A stretch of 64,000 nt of DNA from Loktanella atrilutea (GTDB lineage: Bacteria; Pseudomonadota; Alphaproteobacteria; Rhodobacterales; Rhodobacteraceae), in contig NZ_FQUE01000001.1 in assembly GCF_900128995.1 (NCBI RefSeq), forward strand, positions 806,001-870,000. The letters run 5' to 3'. Positions 51,621 through 61,623 of this stretch are shown one piece after another. A program made the translations under genes and the position numbers. The notes below the pieces were generated by a model. That model searched no databases and was not told the origin of the DNA. It saw only the letters and a list, made by a program, of their open reading frames with translations. Positions within the stretch are counted from its first letter, which is position 1. Every line of letters starts with the position of its first letter.

Positions 51621-52439
51621 CTAGACGGTCCCGCCGAGCGATCCTTCAAGCTGCGCCATTTCCTGTCCGCCGGCCATCAGGTCCTGCAGCTCTTCGGGGC
51701 TGATCTCGCCTCGCGTGGCGGTGCCGAGGGTCTTGCCCCGGTTCAGCACCGTAAAGCGGTCGCCCACGGCCAGCGCGTGCCGCACGTTATGGCTGATGAA
51801 GACGACGCCGATGCCCTGATTGCGGACCTTGTCGATGGTCGCCAGCACGTTCGAGGTCTGGCGCACGCCAAGGGCCGAGGTCGGCTCGTCGAGGATCAGC
51901 ACCTTGGCACCGAAATGAACGGCCCGCGCAATCGCGACCGTCTGGCGTTCGCCGCCCGACAGCGTACCGACCGCCTGATCGGGCCCGCGCAGGTTGATGC
52001 CCATCTTGCGCATCTCGGTCATCGTGATCTCGTTCGCACGGTCGACGTCGAACCGCTTGAAGAGTCCCCTGCCCTTCGTCGGCTCGCGCCCCATGAAGAA
52101 GTTGCGCGCCACGCTCATCAGCGGGATCATGGCGAGGTCCTGAAACACCGTGGCGATCCCCGCCTCCATCGCGTCGCGGGGGGTGTCGAACTTCATGGGC
52201 GTGCCTTCGAACAGGATCTCTCCCTTCGTGGGCTTGTGGACGCCGGACATCGTCTTGATGAAAGTCGACTTGCCCGCGCCGTTGTCGCCCAGCAGGCAGT
52301 GGCATTCGCCGGGCCGCACGTCGAAGCTGACACCGGCCAGTGCGATGATGTTGCCGAAGTGCTTTTCGATGTTCCTCATCTCGACGATGGGCGCCTGCGC
52401 GGTGGCGGCCTCGCCGTGGTGGAAGGTGCTGTCGGTCAT
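51621..52439 (-). CDS. Sugar/inositol ABC transporter ATP-binding protein
   Basis: 272 residues with one ATPase domain, unlike the roughly 500-residue double-domain RbsA/XylG type; the same arrangement is known for FrcA. Walker A is GDNGAGKS, Q-loop [12 protein letters not shown], signature LSGGE, Walker [13 protein letters not shown] and the switch His in [11 protein letters not shown]. It powers import with the adjacent permease and binding protein, most likely of myo-inositol. It ends 22 nt before the second Gfo/Idh gene and starts 1 nt after the permease stop. Confidence 0.92.
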   Translation of the reverse strand: MTDSTFHHGEAATAQAPIVEMRNIEKHFGNIIALAGVSFDVRPGECHCLLGDNGAGKSTFIKTMSGVHKPTKGEILFEGTPMKFDTPRDAMEAGIATVFQDLAMIPLMSVARNFFMGREPTKGRGLFKRFDVDRANEITMTEMRKMGINLRGPDQAVGTLSGGERQTVAIARAVHFGAKVLILDEPTSALGVRQTSNVLATIDKVRNQGIGVVFISHNVRHALAVGDRFTVLNRGKTLGTATRGEISPEELQDLMAGGQEMAQLEGSLGGTV

Positions 52440-52440
52440 C

Positions 52441-53547
52441 TCAACGCTCTCCCGTCACGCGCTTGCGGATGGCGTTATTGAACAGAACGGCGATCAGCAG
52501 CATCGCGCCAAGGAACACCTGAAACCAGTCCTGATCGAAGTTCGTATAGGTCAAACCGATCACCACCATGCCGAAGATGATCGCGCCGAAGAAGGCCCCG
52601 ATGGCGGACCCGTAGCCGCCTGTCAGCAGGCAGCCGCCGATGACGGCGGCGATGATCGCCTCGAATTCCTTCTGAAAGCCGCGGCGGGCATCGGTGGAGC
52701 CTGCGTCGATCACGGTGATGATTGCGACCAGCGCAGCGCAAGCTGCCGTCAGCATGAACAGCGACACCTTCACGCGCGCGACCGGCACGCCCGAGTTGCT
52801 GGCGGCGTTGGTGTCGCCGCCCGCGGCAAAGATCCAGTTGCCCGCAGGCGTGCGCAGCAGGACGTAGGTTGCCAGTGCGGCGATGACGACGAACCACAGG
52901 ATCTCGACCGGGATGCCGGGGACCTTGGGCGCGCCGTTGCCGAAGGTCTCGACCAGACCCATCTCGGCCAGCCGGGCAAAAAGGCCCGGGAATGCGTCAC
53001 CCGAGAAGAAGGGCGTCAGGATATCGCCCTCCGTCGCCTCGCGCACGCCGCGCAGTTGGGTCGATCCGCCGGTGGCCCATTTCAGACCGACCAGCGACAG
53101 GCCCCGCAGGATGAACAGGAACGCCAGCGTCACGATGAAGGACGGCAGGCCGGACCGGATCACGATGGTGCCGTTGACCGCCCCGACGCAGGCGGCGAAG
53201 ACGAAGGTCAGCGGGATGGTGACGACCAGCGGCAGGCCCCAGTTCACCGCGCAGATCGCGAAAAAAAGTCCGGCGAAGGCGACCATCGATCCGATGGACA
53301 GGTCGAACTCTCCGCCGATCATCAGCATGGCCGCGCCGATGGCGAGAATGCCCAGTTGCGACGCGGGTGACATGAAGTTCATGAAGCCGGACAGGGTGAA
53401 CATCGACCCGTCAGCGGTGATCGCGAAGAAGATCACCACGAGGATCACGCCGGCGATGGCCCCCAGTTCCGGCCGCCGCATCAGGCGCGACAGAAAGGAT
53501 TCGGCCTTCACGCGTTCGTCTTCAAGGGCGCCGTCGGATGCGTTCAT
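52441..53547 (-). CDS. Sugar/inositol ABC transporter permease
   Basis: 368 residues with about ten hydrophobic segments, of the BPD_transp_2 (RbsC-like) family. Motifs are [20 protein letters not shown] followed by [13 protein letters not shown], the conserved cytosolic ATPase-contacting region, and later [20 protein letters not shown] with [15 protein letters not shown]. It is the transmembrane component of the putative myo-inositol importer. It probably works as a homodimer because only one permease gene is present. A hairpin separates it from the binding-protein gene. Confidence 0.92.
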   Translation of the reverse strand: MNASDGALEDERVKAESFLSRLMRRPELGAIAGVILVVIFFAITADGSMFTLSGFMNFMSPASQLGILAIGAAMLMIGGEFDLSIGSMVAFAGLFFAICAVNWGLPLVVTIPLTFVFAACVGAVNGTIVIRSGLPSFIVTLAFLFILRGLSLVGLKWATGGSTQLRGVREATEGDILTPFFSGDAFPGLFARLAEMGLVETFGNGAPKVPGIPVEILWFVVIAALATYVLLRTPAGNWIFAAGGDTNAASNSGVPVARVKVSLFMLTAACAALVAIITVIDAGSTDARRGFQKEFEAIIAAVIGGCLLTGGYGSAIGAFFGAIIFGMVVIGLTYTNFDQDWFQVFLGAMLLIAVLFNNAIRKRVTGER

Positions 53548-53570
53548 GATGTGATCTCCTCCCCCGTCTG

Positions 53571-53603
53571 AAAGAGGCGGCGCATCCCCCGCGCCGCCCC
53601 TTT
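53571..53603 (-). terminator. Hairpin between binding-protein and permease genes
   Basis: AAAGAGGCGGCGC (53571-53583) pairs with GCGCCGCCCCTTT (53591-53603) with one mismatch, around a 7-nt loop. It starts 22 nt after the binding-protein stop. It probably acts as a partial terminator or 3' stabiliser, giving more binding protein than permease. Confidence 0.7.
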
Positions 53604-53625
53604 GCTTTGTGGTGTCAGTCCGGTC

Positions 53626-54546
53626 CTAGCGGATACCCTTCGACGACAGGTCGATGACCTGCGCCGCCTTGTCAGCGGTGATCAGGTTCGGACCCGACGG
53701 CACGTTGCCACCGGGCATCAGGCCGTATTTAGCGTTGAGCGCGAGGAAATCGACGGCGAGGTAGCCCTGCAGGAACTGCTGCTGGTCGATCGCGAAAGCC
53801 GCGTCGCCGTCGACGACGGACTGCAGAAAGCTGGCGGACAGATCAAAGGTTGCCACCTTGATGTCACGGCCCGATGCCTTGGCGGCGGCGACGGAGGGCT
53901 CTCCGGCGGTGCCGGCCCCCAGTGCCATAATGGTGTCGATGCCCTCGTCCGAGGACAGGGCGGCGGCGACCTTGGACTGGATTTCGGTCGGGTCGTTGGA
54001 CGTCGGCAGGACGGTCACGGTGCCGCCGAAGCCTTCGGCGAAGCCCTCGCAGCGCAGGTCGAGAGAGACGTTGCCGACCTCCTGGTTCACGCAGATCGCA
54101 TTGGTGCCGCCCATCTCGGCCAGTTTCTCGCCCGCCGCGACGCCCGCGTCACGCTCGTCCTGACCGACGTGCAGCAGCGCGCCCAGCTCATTCGACACGT
54201 CAGAGCCGGAGTTGATCGAGATCACGGGGATGCCGGCGGCCACCGCACGCTCGATCGACGGCCCGAGCGCGTCCGCATCGGGGATCGAGACCACGAGGCC
54301 ATCGGGTTCCTGGTTCACGGCGGCGTCGATCAGCTGCGCCATGGCGACCATGTCGAAGGTCTCGGGCGAGCGGTAGTCGACATTGACGCCGGTGTCCTTG
54401 CCCGCTTCCTCGACGCCGTTCTTGACCACGGACCAGAACGGATCGTTGGCCTGACCGTGCGCCACGACGACGATGTCCTGCGCCAGAACCGGCGAGGCCA
54501 GCGTCACGGCACCGGCGGCCAGTGCGCCCTTGAGAAATGTCTGCAT
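53626..54546 (-). CDS. Inositol/sugar ABC transporter substrate-binding protein
   Basis: 306 residues from ATG 54546; GGGAGG lies 8 nt upstream. A signal peptide (FLKGALAAGAVTLASPVLAQD) is cleaved near residue 22. The mature protein is a Peripla_BP_4 (RbsB-like) fold: VVVAHGQANDPFWSVVKNGV, DGLVVSIPDADALGPSIERA, GIPVISINSGSDVS, ATFDLSASFLQSVVDGDAAF and AIDQQQFLQGYLAVDFLAL. It captures the sugar in the periplasm. Location inside the iol operon makes myo-inositol the most likely ligand. Confidence 0.93.
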   Translation of the reverse strand: MQTFLKGALAAGAVTLASPVLAQDIVVVAHGQANDPFWSVVKNGVEEAGKDTGVNVDYRSPETFDMVAMAQLIDAAVNQEPDGLVVSIPDADALGPSIERAVAAGIPVISINSGSDVSNELGALLHVGQDERDAGVAAGEKLAEMGGTNAICVNQEVGNVSLDLRCEGFAEGFGGTVTVLPTSNDPTEIQSKVAAALSSDEGIDTIMALGAGTAGEPSVAAAKASGRDIKVATFDLSASFLQSVVDGDAAFAIDQQQFLQGYLAVDFLALNAKYGLMPGGNVPSGPNLITADKAAQVIDLSSKGIR

Positions 54547-54572
54547 TGTGTTCCTCCCTTTCGATGTCATCA

Positions 54573-54619
54573 GGTGCCGGGCGGCGCCCGGTCACCGCAT
54601 CATCCGGCGTGAACCGGAT
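54573..54619 (-). terminator. Two small hairpins between iolG and the binding-protein gene
   Basis: CCGGGC-GGC-GCCCGG lies within 54573-54596, with flanking GGTG/CACC pairing. ATCCGG (54602-54607) pairs with CCGGAT (54614-54619). They sit in the 139-nt gap after iolG and may limit read-through or shape the binding-protein leader. Neither has a U tract. Confidence 0.45.
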
Positions 54620-54685
54620 GGCGTCTTGCCAGCCTCCTCAGTCTGGCATCGCAGCGTGGGGCCGCGGGACGCGCGGCCCGAAACC

Positions 54686-55684
54686 TTACATCACGTCGGC
54701 CAGCCTGACCGCGGCACCGGACTGGCGCGACAGCGTCGCGGCCTCTGCCATGGCCAGTGCCGCGACGCCGTCGTCGAGCGTCACCGGCACAGGCGTCCCA
54801 TCGGTCACCGCGGCCACGAAGGCCGCCCATTCGGCGCGGTAGGCGGGCATGTAGCGTTCGAGGAAGAAGTAGGTGGGCTTCGCCCCCGTCACGCCCGCGG
54901 TCGTCGATTTCACGAGTGTGTTTTCCGGCACGTTCTGGGCCTGCAACAGGCCTTCGGACCCCAGAAGTTCGACGCGCTGGTCGTAGCCATAGACGGCACG
55001 GCGCGAGTTCTTGATCACAGCGATCCGCCCGTCGGCATAGGTCAGCGTGACCACGGCGGTATCGACATCGCCCGCCGCCCCGATCGCCGGATCGACGATG
55101 GACGACCCCACCGCCATGACGGTTTCGGGCGCGTCGCCCATGATGAAGTTCGCCATGTCGAAATCGTGGATCATCATATCCCGGAACAGCCCGCCGGAGA
55201 CCTTGACGTAGCTGACCGGCGGCGGCGCCGGATCGAAGGACGTGATCGACAGCAGCTCTGCACGGCCGATGTCGCCCGCATCGAGTGCCGCCTTGAGCGC
55301 GCCGAAGCTGGGATCGAAGCGGCGGTTGAAGCCGATCATCACCGGGTGGCCGGAGCCGGCGACCGCTTTCTGACAGGCCCGCGCGCGTGCAAGGCTCAGG
55401 TCCACGGGCTTTTCGCACAGCACCGCCTTGCCCGCCGCGATCGCGGCCTCGATCAGGTCGGAATGGGTGTCGGTCGATGTGGCGATCAGCACGGCGTCGA
55501 TCAAGGGATCGGCGATGATCTCGGCCGACGGGCGCGCCGTGGCGCCATGTTCCGCGGCCAGCTTCTGCGCGGCCTCTGACATAACATCGGACACGGCGGT
55601 CAGCTGGCTGCCGGGATGGGACGTAATCGCCTGCGCATGGACCGTGCCGATGCGCCCCGCGCCCAGTAGACCGACATGAAGCAT
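54686..55684 (-). CDS. iolG: Inositol 2-dehydrogenase
   Basis: 332 residues; GGGGGGA precedes the ATG by about 6 nt. IolG oxidises myo-inositol to scyllo-inosose using NAD+. The N-terminal motif is VGLLGAGRIGTVHAQAI, the conserved Lys-Pro is in KAVLCEKPVDLSL, and substrate and catalytic residues lie in VMIGFNRRFDPSFGALKAAL and GGLFRDMMIHDFDMANFIMG (catalytic Asp and His). It is the first gene of the leftward iol operon. Two palindromes 45-81 nt upstream of its start are the probable LacI-family operators. Confidence 0.92.
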   Translation of the reverse strand: MLHVGLLGAGRIGTVHAQAITSHPGSQLTAVSDVMSEAAQKLAAEHGATARPSAEIIADPLIDAVLIATSTDTHSDLIEAAIAAGKAVLCEKPVDLSLARARACQKAVAGSGHPVMIGFNRRFDPSFGALKAALDAGDIGRAELLSITSFDPAPPPVSYVKVSGGLFRDMMIHDFDMANFIMGDAPETVMAVGSSIVDPAIGAAGDVDTAVVTLTYADGRIAVIKNSRRAVYGYDQRVELLGSEGLLQAQNVPENTLVKSTTAGVTGAKPTYFFLERYMPAYRAEWAAFVAAVTDGTPVPVTLDDGVAALAMAEAATLSRQSGAAVRLADVM

Positions 55685-55728
55685 GATTCCCCCCGAATCC
55701 CGTTACTGAACCGACGCTACTCCCGCCC

Positions 55729-55765
55729 TGCACGCGCGTGCAAGAAAATTATGCACCCGCGTGCA
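55729..55765. promoter_or_regulatory. Twin 14-bp palindromic operators for the LacI-family repressor
   Basis: TGCACGCGCGTGCA (55729-55742) is a perfect palindrome with a central CG, typical of LacI-family operators. TGCACCCGCGTGCA (55752-55765) is a second copy with one mismatch. The centres are 23 bp apart, about two helical turns, and separated by the A+T-rich AAGAAAATTA. They lie between divergent iolG and lacI-type genes, so one repressor could shut both promoters. Confidence 0.85.
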
Positions 55766-55819
55766 AGCGGACTGGTCTGTCCCCGGTTTTCCGATATGCT
55801 CGCACACCGGAGGGCCACG

Positions 55820-56830
55820 ATGGCGGATCGCGCGAACGACAACATCACCGCCGACGACGTCGCGCGTGTCGCTGGCGTCTCGCGCTGGACAGTCAATCGT
55901 GCCTTCAAGAAGGATGCCTCGATCTCTGCCGCCACCCGTGCGCGGGTGATGGAGGCCGCGGGCCAGCTGGGCTATGCCCCCGACCTGCTGGCGGCAAGCC
56001 TTGCGTCGGACCGCAGCAACCTCGTCGCGCTGCTGGTCGATGATTTCGCCAACCCGCACAAGCTGGTGATGATGGAACGCCTGACCCGCATCCTGCGGCA
56101 ACACGGGTGGGATACGCTTCTGGTCAACACGCTGGACCGGAACGACGCCACGGTGGCCCTGATGAACGCCAGCCAGCGCAGGGTCGACGCCGCCGTGCTG
56201 ATCGGCGTCAACTTCGACGATCAAGAGCTGGAAACCGCCCTGGGCGCCCGCCGGATCCGCAAGCTGATCGTCTTCGCGCGTTTCTCGGCCAATCCGAACA
56301 CGATCTCGATCTGTTGCGATGACCGGGCGGCGATGCTGCAGATGACGGATCATGTCATTGGCAAGGGCTACCGCCGGCCCCTCTTCCTGGCCGGTCCGCA
56401 GACCCTGTCCGCGCATCTGATGCGCAAGGAAACGTTTCTGGCCCGCTGGCAGGCGGCAACGGGCACCATCGCTGCATTCACCTCTGTCGCACGCTACGAC
56501 CCGACGCTGGCCTATGCGACCGTGACGACCCATCTGACAGGGCTGTCGGCGGACAGGCGGCCCGATGTCATCGTCTGCGAGAACGACGCGCTGGCGATGG
56601 GCGCCATCGATGCGATCCGCTATGAATTCGGTCTGCGCACGCCGGACGACATCGCCGTCACCGGCTTTGACGACGTGCCGCAGACGACCAGCCCGAACTA
56701 CCGGCTGACGACCTACCGGCAGCCGCTGACCGCGATGGTCGAAGGGCTTGTCAGCGTGCTGAAGGGCGAAACGGAGTCTGCCGACCTGAGCCTGTTTCAG
56801 GGCAGGATGGTGATCCGCGACAGCGCGTGA
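55820..56830 (+). CDS. LacI-family transcriptional repressor of the inositol operon
   Basis: 336 residues from ATG 55820 with GGAGGG 7 nt upstream; an upstream in-frame extension would cover the operators and is not used. The HTH is ITADDVARVAGVSRWTVNRA and the hinge helix is GYAPDLLAASLAS. The periplasmic-binding-type effector domain has NLVALLVDDFANPHKLVMME, VIVCENDALAMGAIDAIRYE and DIAVTGFDDVPQTTSPNYRL. It is divergent from iolG across two operators, so derepression by an inositol-derived inducer is the likely control. This is inferred from position. Confidence 0.9.
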   Translation: MADRANDNITADDVARVAGVSRWTVNRAFKKDASISAATRARVMEAAGQLGYAPDLLAASLASDRSNLVALLVDDFANPHKLVMMERLTRILRQHGWDTLLVNTLDRNDATVALMNASQRRVDAAVLIGVNFDDQELETALGARRIRKLIVFARFSANPNTISICCDDRAAMLQMTDHVIGKGYRRPLFLAGPQTLSAHLMRKETFLARWQAATGTIAAFTSVARYDPTLAYATVTTHLTGLSADRRPDVIVCENDALAMGAIDAIRYEFGLRTPDDIAVTGFDDVPQTTSPNYRLTTYRQPLTAMVEGLVSVLKGETESADLSLFQGRMVIRDSA

Positions 56831-56977
56831 CGGCACGGCGCACGGTAAAACCTCAGGCAGAGCAACGAAAACCGATTCAGTGGTCCCCCGCGGGAACGGA
56901 CTGCCGGGCCGTCGGTTGTCATGCGAGCCCGCACTGCGCAGGACAGGTGTCCTGCCGGGCCAGCAAGGACGACCCCC

Positions 56978-57490
56978 ATGGCCAAGATGAAGACCCTCGA
57001 CGACCTGTTCCTCGACACGCTGAAGGACGTCTACTACGCCGAGCGCAAGATCCTGAAGGCCCTGCCGAAGATGAAGCGCGCTGCTCAGAACGAAACGCTG
57101 GTCGCCGCCTTCGACAAGCACCACGCCGAGACGGAAGAGCAGATCGAGCGCCTGCAGAAGGTGTTCGAGATTCTGGGCAAGCCCGCCCGCGGCAAGACCT
57201 GCGACGCGATCGAGGGCATCCTTGCGGAAGCCGAGGACATCATCGACGAGTTCAAGGACAGCCCGGCGCTGGATGCCGGCCTGATCTCGTCGGCGCAGGC
57301 CGTAGAGCATTACGAGATCACCCGCTACGGCACCCTGCACCGCTGGGCCAACGAACTCGGCATGACCGATGCCGCCAAGCTTCTGGACGAGACGCTGCAG
57401 CAGGAGTGGAAGACCGACGCCGACCTGACAGACCTTGCCGACAAGACGGTCAACGACGCCGCCAAATCGTCTTCGGCAGACAAGGCGTGA
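56978..57490 (+). CDS. DUF892 (YciE/YciF) ferritin-like stress protein
   Basis: 170 residues from ATG 56978 (AAGGA 9 nt upstream). Four-helix ferritin-like bundle. Motifs are TLDDLFLDTLKDVYYAERKI, LKALPKMKRAAQNETLVAAF, HHAETEEQIERLQKVFEILG, and AVEHYEITRYGTLHRWANEL. The Glu/His pairs at these helices match the di-metal ligands of the family. The biochemical role is not settled; members are linked to osmotic and oxidative stress. It forms a single-gene unit with its own terminator. Confidence 0.92.
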   Translation: MAKMKTLDDLFLDTLKDVYYAERKILKALPKMKRAAQNETLVAAFDKHHAETEEQIERLQKVFEILGKPARGKTCDAIEGILAEAEDIIDEFKDSPALDAGLISSAQAVEHYEITRYGTLHRWANELGMTDAAKLLDETLQQEWKTDADLTDLADKTVNDAAKSSSADKA

Positions 57491-57520
57491 GATCGGTTCC
57501 TCGCCAGACATGAGACCGAG

Positions 57521-57549
57521 AAATGGCACCTGCGGGTGCCATTTTTTTT
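57521..57549 (+). terminator. Rho-independent terminator of the DUF892 gene
   Basis: AAATGGCACC (57521-57530), loop TGCG, and GGTGCCATTT (57535-57544) form a 10-bp stem followed by five more T residues (57545-57549). This is the clearest intrinsic terminator in the window, 31 nt after the stop codon. Confidence 0.93.
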
Positions 57550-57877
57550 AGCATGATCCCCAGCCCCGGAGCGGGCTCTGGGCATCATGCAGCCTTAAAG
57601 CGCCAACACCTGAGGGTGGGGAAGAAGTGCAAGCGTGCCAGCCCTTCGCGATTCGTGGCCTTGACGCTTCTCATCATGCGACACGCGAATACGACCAGCT
57701 TGGGTGGATGATCAATGGTGGCCTGTAGCAAGGAGAATCGAACCTCCCGGCCGCCTTCATTCAGAGGGTTGGTATCTGGTGACCGCCCCTCTGACCACGA
57801 ACATTCCCGCTTCATCAGTCAGCGCGGCGGGCCTGTCCAATGTCCATGGCCCGCCACACCACCCGTCGCTTCGTCCC
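57550..57877. other. Intergenic region with two imperfect hairpins, no supported gene
   Basis: About 330 nt between the DUF892 terminator and the end of nrdJ. GCATGAT (57551-57557) pairs with ATCATGC (57584-57590), with partly matched CCCAG/CTGGG inside. TCAGAGGG (57761-57768) pairs with CCCTCTGA (57787-57794). A T-arm-like piece lies at 57730-57750 on the minus strand. Short frames here have no recognisable product. Confidence 0.5.
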
Positions 57878-60800
57878 TCAGCTGCAGCCGCTGGTGCCGC
57901 CGCAGGTGTTGCACTTCATGCAGGTGCCGTTGCGGACCAGCGTGTAGTTCTGGCATTCGCCGCAGGGGTCGCCTTCGTAGCCCTGCATCTTGGCCTTGTC
58001 GCGGGCAGTCAGGCCGCCTGTGGCAGCCATGGTGCCGGACGACAGGGACGTCGCCGTCCCCTGCCCCATCGCGACCTGCGGGGCAATGGCCTGCAGCGCC
58101 TCCATCGTGTCGGTCAGGGTGTTCAGGCCGCCCTGCAGCACGACCAGATCCTGCGGCATCCGCTTGCGCAGATACCCGGTGGAGCTGATCTGCTTGAGCA
58201 CCTCCAGCGAGCGCGACGCTGCTGCTTCCGACGGGGTCGCGACATTCGCGACGCCTTCCTCCACCCCGCGACCGATGTCGTCGAAGGCGTGGCCTTCGGG
58301 CTTTACATGGGCCAGATCGGTGCGGTCGAGGTAAGAGACCGCCAGTTCGCGGAAGATGTAGTCGAGGATCGAGGTCGCGTTCTTGATGCTGTCGTTGCCC
58401 TGCACACCGCCCGCCGGTTCGAACTTGGTGAAGGTGAAGGCGTCGACGAACTCCTCCAGCGGGACGCCGTACTGCAGGCCGACGGACACCGCGATGGCGA
58501 AGTTGTTCATCATGGCACGAAAGCCCGCGCCTTCCTTGTGCATGTCGATGAAGATCTCGCCCAGCTTGCCGTCCTGGTATTCGCCGGTCCTCAGGTAGAC
58601 CTTGTGACCGCCGACGATGGCCTTCTGGGTGTAACCCTTGCGCCGTTCGGGAAGCTTGTCGCGCTGGGACTTGGCGATCTCCTTGATGATGATCTTCTCG
58701 ACGATCTTCTCGGCCAACACGGCGGCCTTTTCGTGCTGCGACCCGGTCGACAGGATCTCTGCCGCCTCCTCGTCATCCTCGACCAAAGCGCTTGCCAGCG
58801 GTTGTGACAGCTTGGACCCGTCGCGGTAGAGCGCGTTGGCCTTGATGCCCAGCGACCACGACAGCTCATAGGCCTTCTGGCAATCCTCGATCGTCGCATC
58901 GTTGGGCATGTTGATCGTCTTGGAGATCGCGCCCGAAATGAACGACTGCGCAGCTGCCATCATGTGAATGTGGCTGTCGACGGAGAGATACCGCTTGCCG
59001 ATCTTGCCGCAGGGGTTGGCGCAGTCGAAGACGTTGTAGTGCGCGGCCTTCAGGTGCGGCGCGCCTTCCAGCGTCATCGTCCCGCAGACGTGCATGTTGG
59101 CGGCGTCGATCTCGGCCTTGGTGTAGCCGAGATGGCGCAGCAGGTCGAAGGACGGATCTGACAGCTTTTCCGACGGGATGCCCAGCGACTTGCGGCAGAA
59201 ATCCTCGCCCAGCGTCCACTGGTTGAAGACGAAGCGGATGTCGAAGGCGGCCTTCAGCGCGGCCTCGACCTTGGCGATCTCCTCTGACCCGAATCCGTGG
59301 CCGATCAGCGAGGTGTGATTGATGCCGGGTGCCTGCCCGAGAGAGCCGTGACCCACGGCGTAGGCGATGATCTCCTCGATCTGGGCAGAGCCGTAGCCCA
59401 GTTTCGCAAGCGCCGCCGGCACCGACTGGTTGATGATCTTGAAGTAGCCGCCCCCGGCCAGCTTCTTGAACTTCACCAGCGCGAAGTCGGGCTCGATTCC
59501 GGTGGTGTCGCAGTCCATGACCAGACCGATGGTGCCGGTGGGCGCGATGACACTGACCTGCGCGTTGCGGAAGCCGTGGATTCCGCCCAACGCCAGCGCC
59601 TCTTCCCACGCCTTCGTGGCAAGGGCGATCAGGCGCTGGTCCGGGCAGTTGTTGTGATCGAGCGGGACCGGCTTGATGTCCAGGTCTTCGTAGCCTTCGG
59701 ACAGGCCTTCGGCGGCAAGGCGATGGTTGCGGATCACACGCATCATGTGCGCGGCATTGCGGGCGTGCCCCGGAAATGCCCCCAACTCTCCGGCCATCTC
59801 TGCCGAGGTGGCATAGGCGGTGCCGGTCAGGATCGCGGTCAGCGCGGCACAGAGGCTGCGGCCCTCGTCGCTGTCGTAGCCCAGACCCATGTTCATCAGC
59901 AGACCGCCGATGTTGGCATAGCCCAGACCCAGCGTGCGGAAGTCGTAGGACCGCTGCGCGATCTCCTTGCTGGGAAACTGCGCCATCATCACGCTGATCT
60001 CCAGCGTCACGGTCCAGAGGCGGCAGGCGTGGATGTAGTCCTCGGCCTGAAAGGTGCCGTCGGTGTAGAAGGTCAACAGGTTCAGCGAGGCCAGGTTGCA
60101 GGCCGTGTCGTCGAGGAACATGTATTCCGAGCAGGGGTTCGACCCGCGGATCGCGCCGTCTTCGGGGCAGGTGTGCCAGGCGTTGACGGTGTCGTGGTAC
60201 TGGATGCCCGGATCGGCGCAGGCCCAGGCGGCGTGACCCACCTGATCCCACAGGTCGCGGGCCTTGATGATGCGCGCAACCTCGCCGTTCTTGCGGTTGA
60301 TCAGCTTCCAGTCGCCATCGGCCTCTACCGCCTTCAGGAAGGCGTCAGTGACCCGAATGGAGTTGTTGGAGTTCTGGCCGGAGACGGAGGAGTAGGCCTC
60401 CGAATCCCAGTCGGTGTCGTAGGTCGGGAATTCGATGCCCGTGTGACCCTGCTTGGCATAGTCCAGCACGCGCTTGATGTAGGTTTCCGGAATGGCAGAG
60501 CGCTTAGCTTCCTTGATCGCCGTCGCGAGAGTGGCGTTCGCCTTGGGATCACAGGCGTCCTCGGCGGTGCCGTCCCAGGCCTTGATCGCGGCAAAGATGG
60601 CGTTGAGGTAACGCTCATGCATCTTCGATCCGGCGACGATGGAGGCGACCTTCTGTTCCTCGATGACCTTCCAGTTGATGAACTGCTCGATATCCGGGTG
60701 GTCGGCGTCGACGATGACCATCTTGGCCGCGCGGCGGGTGGTGCCGCCGGACTTGATGGCCCCTGCGGCACGATCGCCGATCTTCAGGAAACCCATCAAG

Positions 60801-61534
60801 CCCGACGACTTGCCGCCGCCCGACAGCTTCTCGCCCTCTCCGCGGAGCGATGAAAAGTTGGTGCCCGTGCCCGAGCCATACTTGAACAGCCGCGCCTCGC
60901 GGACCCAGAGGTCCATGATGCCGCCGTCGTTCACCAGATCGTCCTGCACGGACTGGATGAAGCAGGCGTGCGGCTGGGGATGCTCGTAGCTGCTGGTCGA
61001 TTTCGTCAGCTCGCCCGTCTTGTAGTCGACATAGTAGTGGCCCTGCGCCGGGCCATCGATGCCGTAGGCCCAATGCAGGCCAGTGTTGAACCACTGCGGG
61101 CTGTTCGGGGCCGCGCGCTGGGTCGCCAGCATGTAGCGCATCTCGTCGAAATAGGCGCGGGCGTCGGCCTCGGTCGTGAAGTAGCCGCCCTTCCAGCCCC
61201 AGTAGGTCCATGCGCCTGCCAGCCGGTCGAAGACCTGCCGCGCGCTGGTCTCGCCGCCAAAGGTGGCACCCTCTGCCGGTTCGGCCCGCCACAGGAAGGA
61301 CGGCACGCCCTTCTCCTTGATCCGCTTCACCGCCGAAGGCACACCCGCCTTGCGGAAGTATTTCTGCGCGATGACGTCGGATGCGACCTGGCTCCACTCC
61401 GCGGGAATCTCGCAATCCTCGAGCTTGAAGACGACCGTGCCATCCGGGTTGCGAATCTCGGATGTGGCGCTGCGAAAGGCGATGTCGGCGTAGGCATCGG
61501 CCCCCTCGCGCGTGAACGTGCGGTCGAATTTCAT
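57878..61534 (-). CDS. nrdJ: Adenosylcobalamin-dependent class II ribonucleotide reductase
   Basis: 1218 residues, the expected size for the long NrdJ form. It reduces ribonucleotides to deoxyribonucleotides using an adenosylcobalamin radical. Visible parts are the N-terminal [13 protein letters not shown] and [16 protein letters not shown], the substrate-site Cys of [20 protein letters not shown], and the radical-site loop [20 protein letters not shown], which carries the Asn, Cys and Glu residues. Phosphate-binding [19 protein letters not shown] follows, and a C-terminal Cys cluster ([22 protein letters not shown]) probably exchanges electrons or binds zinc. It implies that the cell makes or imports B12. 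Two NrdR-like boxes lie about 90-135 nt upstream. Confidence 0.97.
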   Translation of the reverse strand: MKFDRTFTREGADAYADIAFRSATSEIRNPDGTVVFKLEDCEIPAEWSQVASDVIAQKYFRKAGVPSAVKRIKEKGVPSFLWRAEPAEGATFGGETSARQVFDRLAGAWTYWGWKGGYFTTEADARAYFDEMRYMLATQRAAPNSPQWFNTGLHWAYGIDGPAQGHYYVDYKTGELTKSTSSYEHPQPHACFIQSVQDDLVNDGGIMDLWVREARLFKYGSGTGTNFSSLRGEGEKLSGGGKSSGLMGFLKIGDRAAGAIKSGGTTRRAAKMVIVDADHPDIEQFINWKVIEEQKVASIVAGSKMHERYLNAIFAAIKAWDGTAEDACDPKANATLATAIKEAKRSAIPETYIKRVLDYAKQGHTGIEFPTYDTDWDSEAYSSVSGQNSNNSIRVTDAFLKAVEADGDWKLINRKNGEVARIIKARDLWDQVGHAAWACADPGIQYHDTVNAWHTCPEDGAIRGSNPCSEYMFLDDTACNLASLNLLTFYTDGTFQAEDYIHACRLWTVTLEISVMMAQFPSKEIAQRSYDFRTLGLGYANIGGLLMNMGLGYDSDEGRSLCAALTAILTGTAYATSAEMAGELGAFPGHARNAAHMMRVIRNHRLAAEGLSEGYEDLDIKPVPLDHNNCPDQRLIALATKAWEEALALGGIHGFRNAQVSVIAPTGTIGLVMDCDTTGIEPDFALVKFKKLAGGGYFKIINQSVPAALAKLGYGSAQIEEIIAYAVGHGSLGQAPGINHTSLIGHGFGSEEIAKVEAALKAAFDIRFVFNQWTLGEDFCRKSLGIPSEKLSDPSFDLLRHLGYTKAEIDAANMHVCGTMTLEGAPHLKAAHYNVFDCANPCGKIGKRYLSVDSHIHMMAAAQSFISGAISKTINMPNDATIEDCQKAYELSWSLGIKANALYRDGSKLSQPLASALVEDDEEAAEILSTGSQHEKAAVLAEKIVEKIIIKEIAKSQRDKLPERRKGYTQKAIVGGHKVYLRTGEYQDGKLGEIFIDMHKEGAGFRAMMNNFAIAVSVGLQYGVPLEEFVDAFTFTKFEPAGGVQGNDSIKNATSILDYIFRELAVSYLDRTDLAHVKPEGHAFDDIGRGVEEGVANVATPSEAAASRSLEVLKQISSTGYLRKRMPQDLVVLQGGLNTLTDTMEALQAIAPQVAMGQGTATSLSSGTMAATGGLTARDKAKMQGYEGDPCGECQNYTLVRNGTCMKCNTCGGTSGCS

Positions 61535-61623
61535 CTCTGTCCCCTGTCATATGCCGTCTGCGCGGCCGGTTGATCGGTGCGAGCACGATCAGGACCTGTC
61601 GCGATCAGCAATCACGTTCGGCC

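Noticed and set aside
57712-57760. tRNA-like 3' half on the minus strand (T-loop TTCGATT, then GGCCACCA)
   Set aside because: The T stem has mismatches, no complementary 5' acceptor strand is found at the proper distance, and there is no D-arm. It is not a functional tRNA; at most a remnant.
57585-57815. 76-codon minus-strand frame that looked like a transposase remnant
   Set aside because: No catalytic motif or flanking inverted repeats support it, and it overlaps hairpins in a non-coding spacer.
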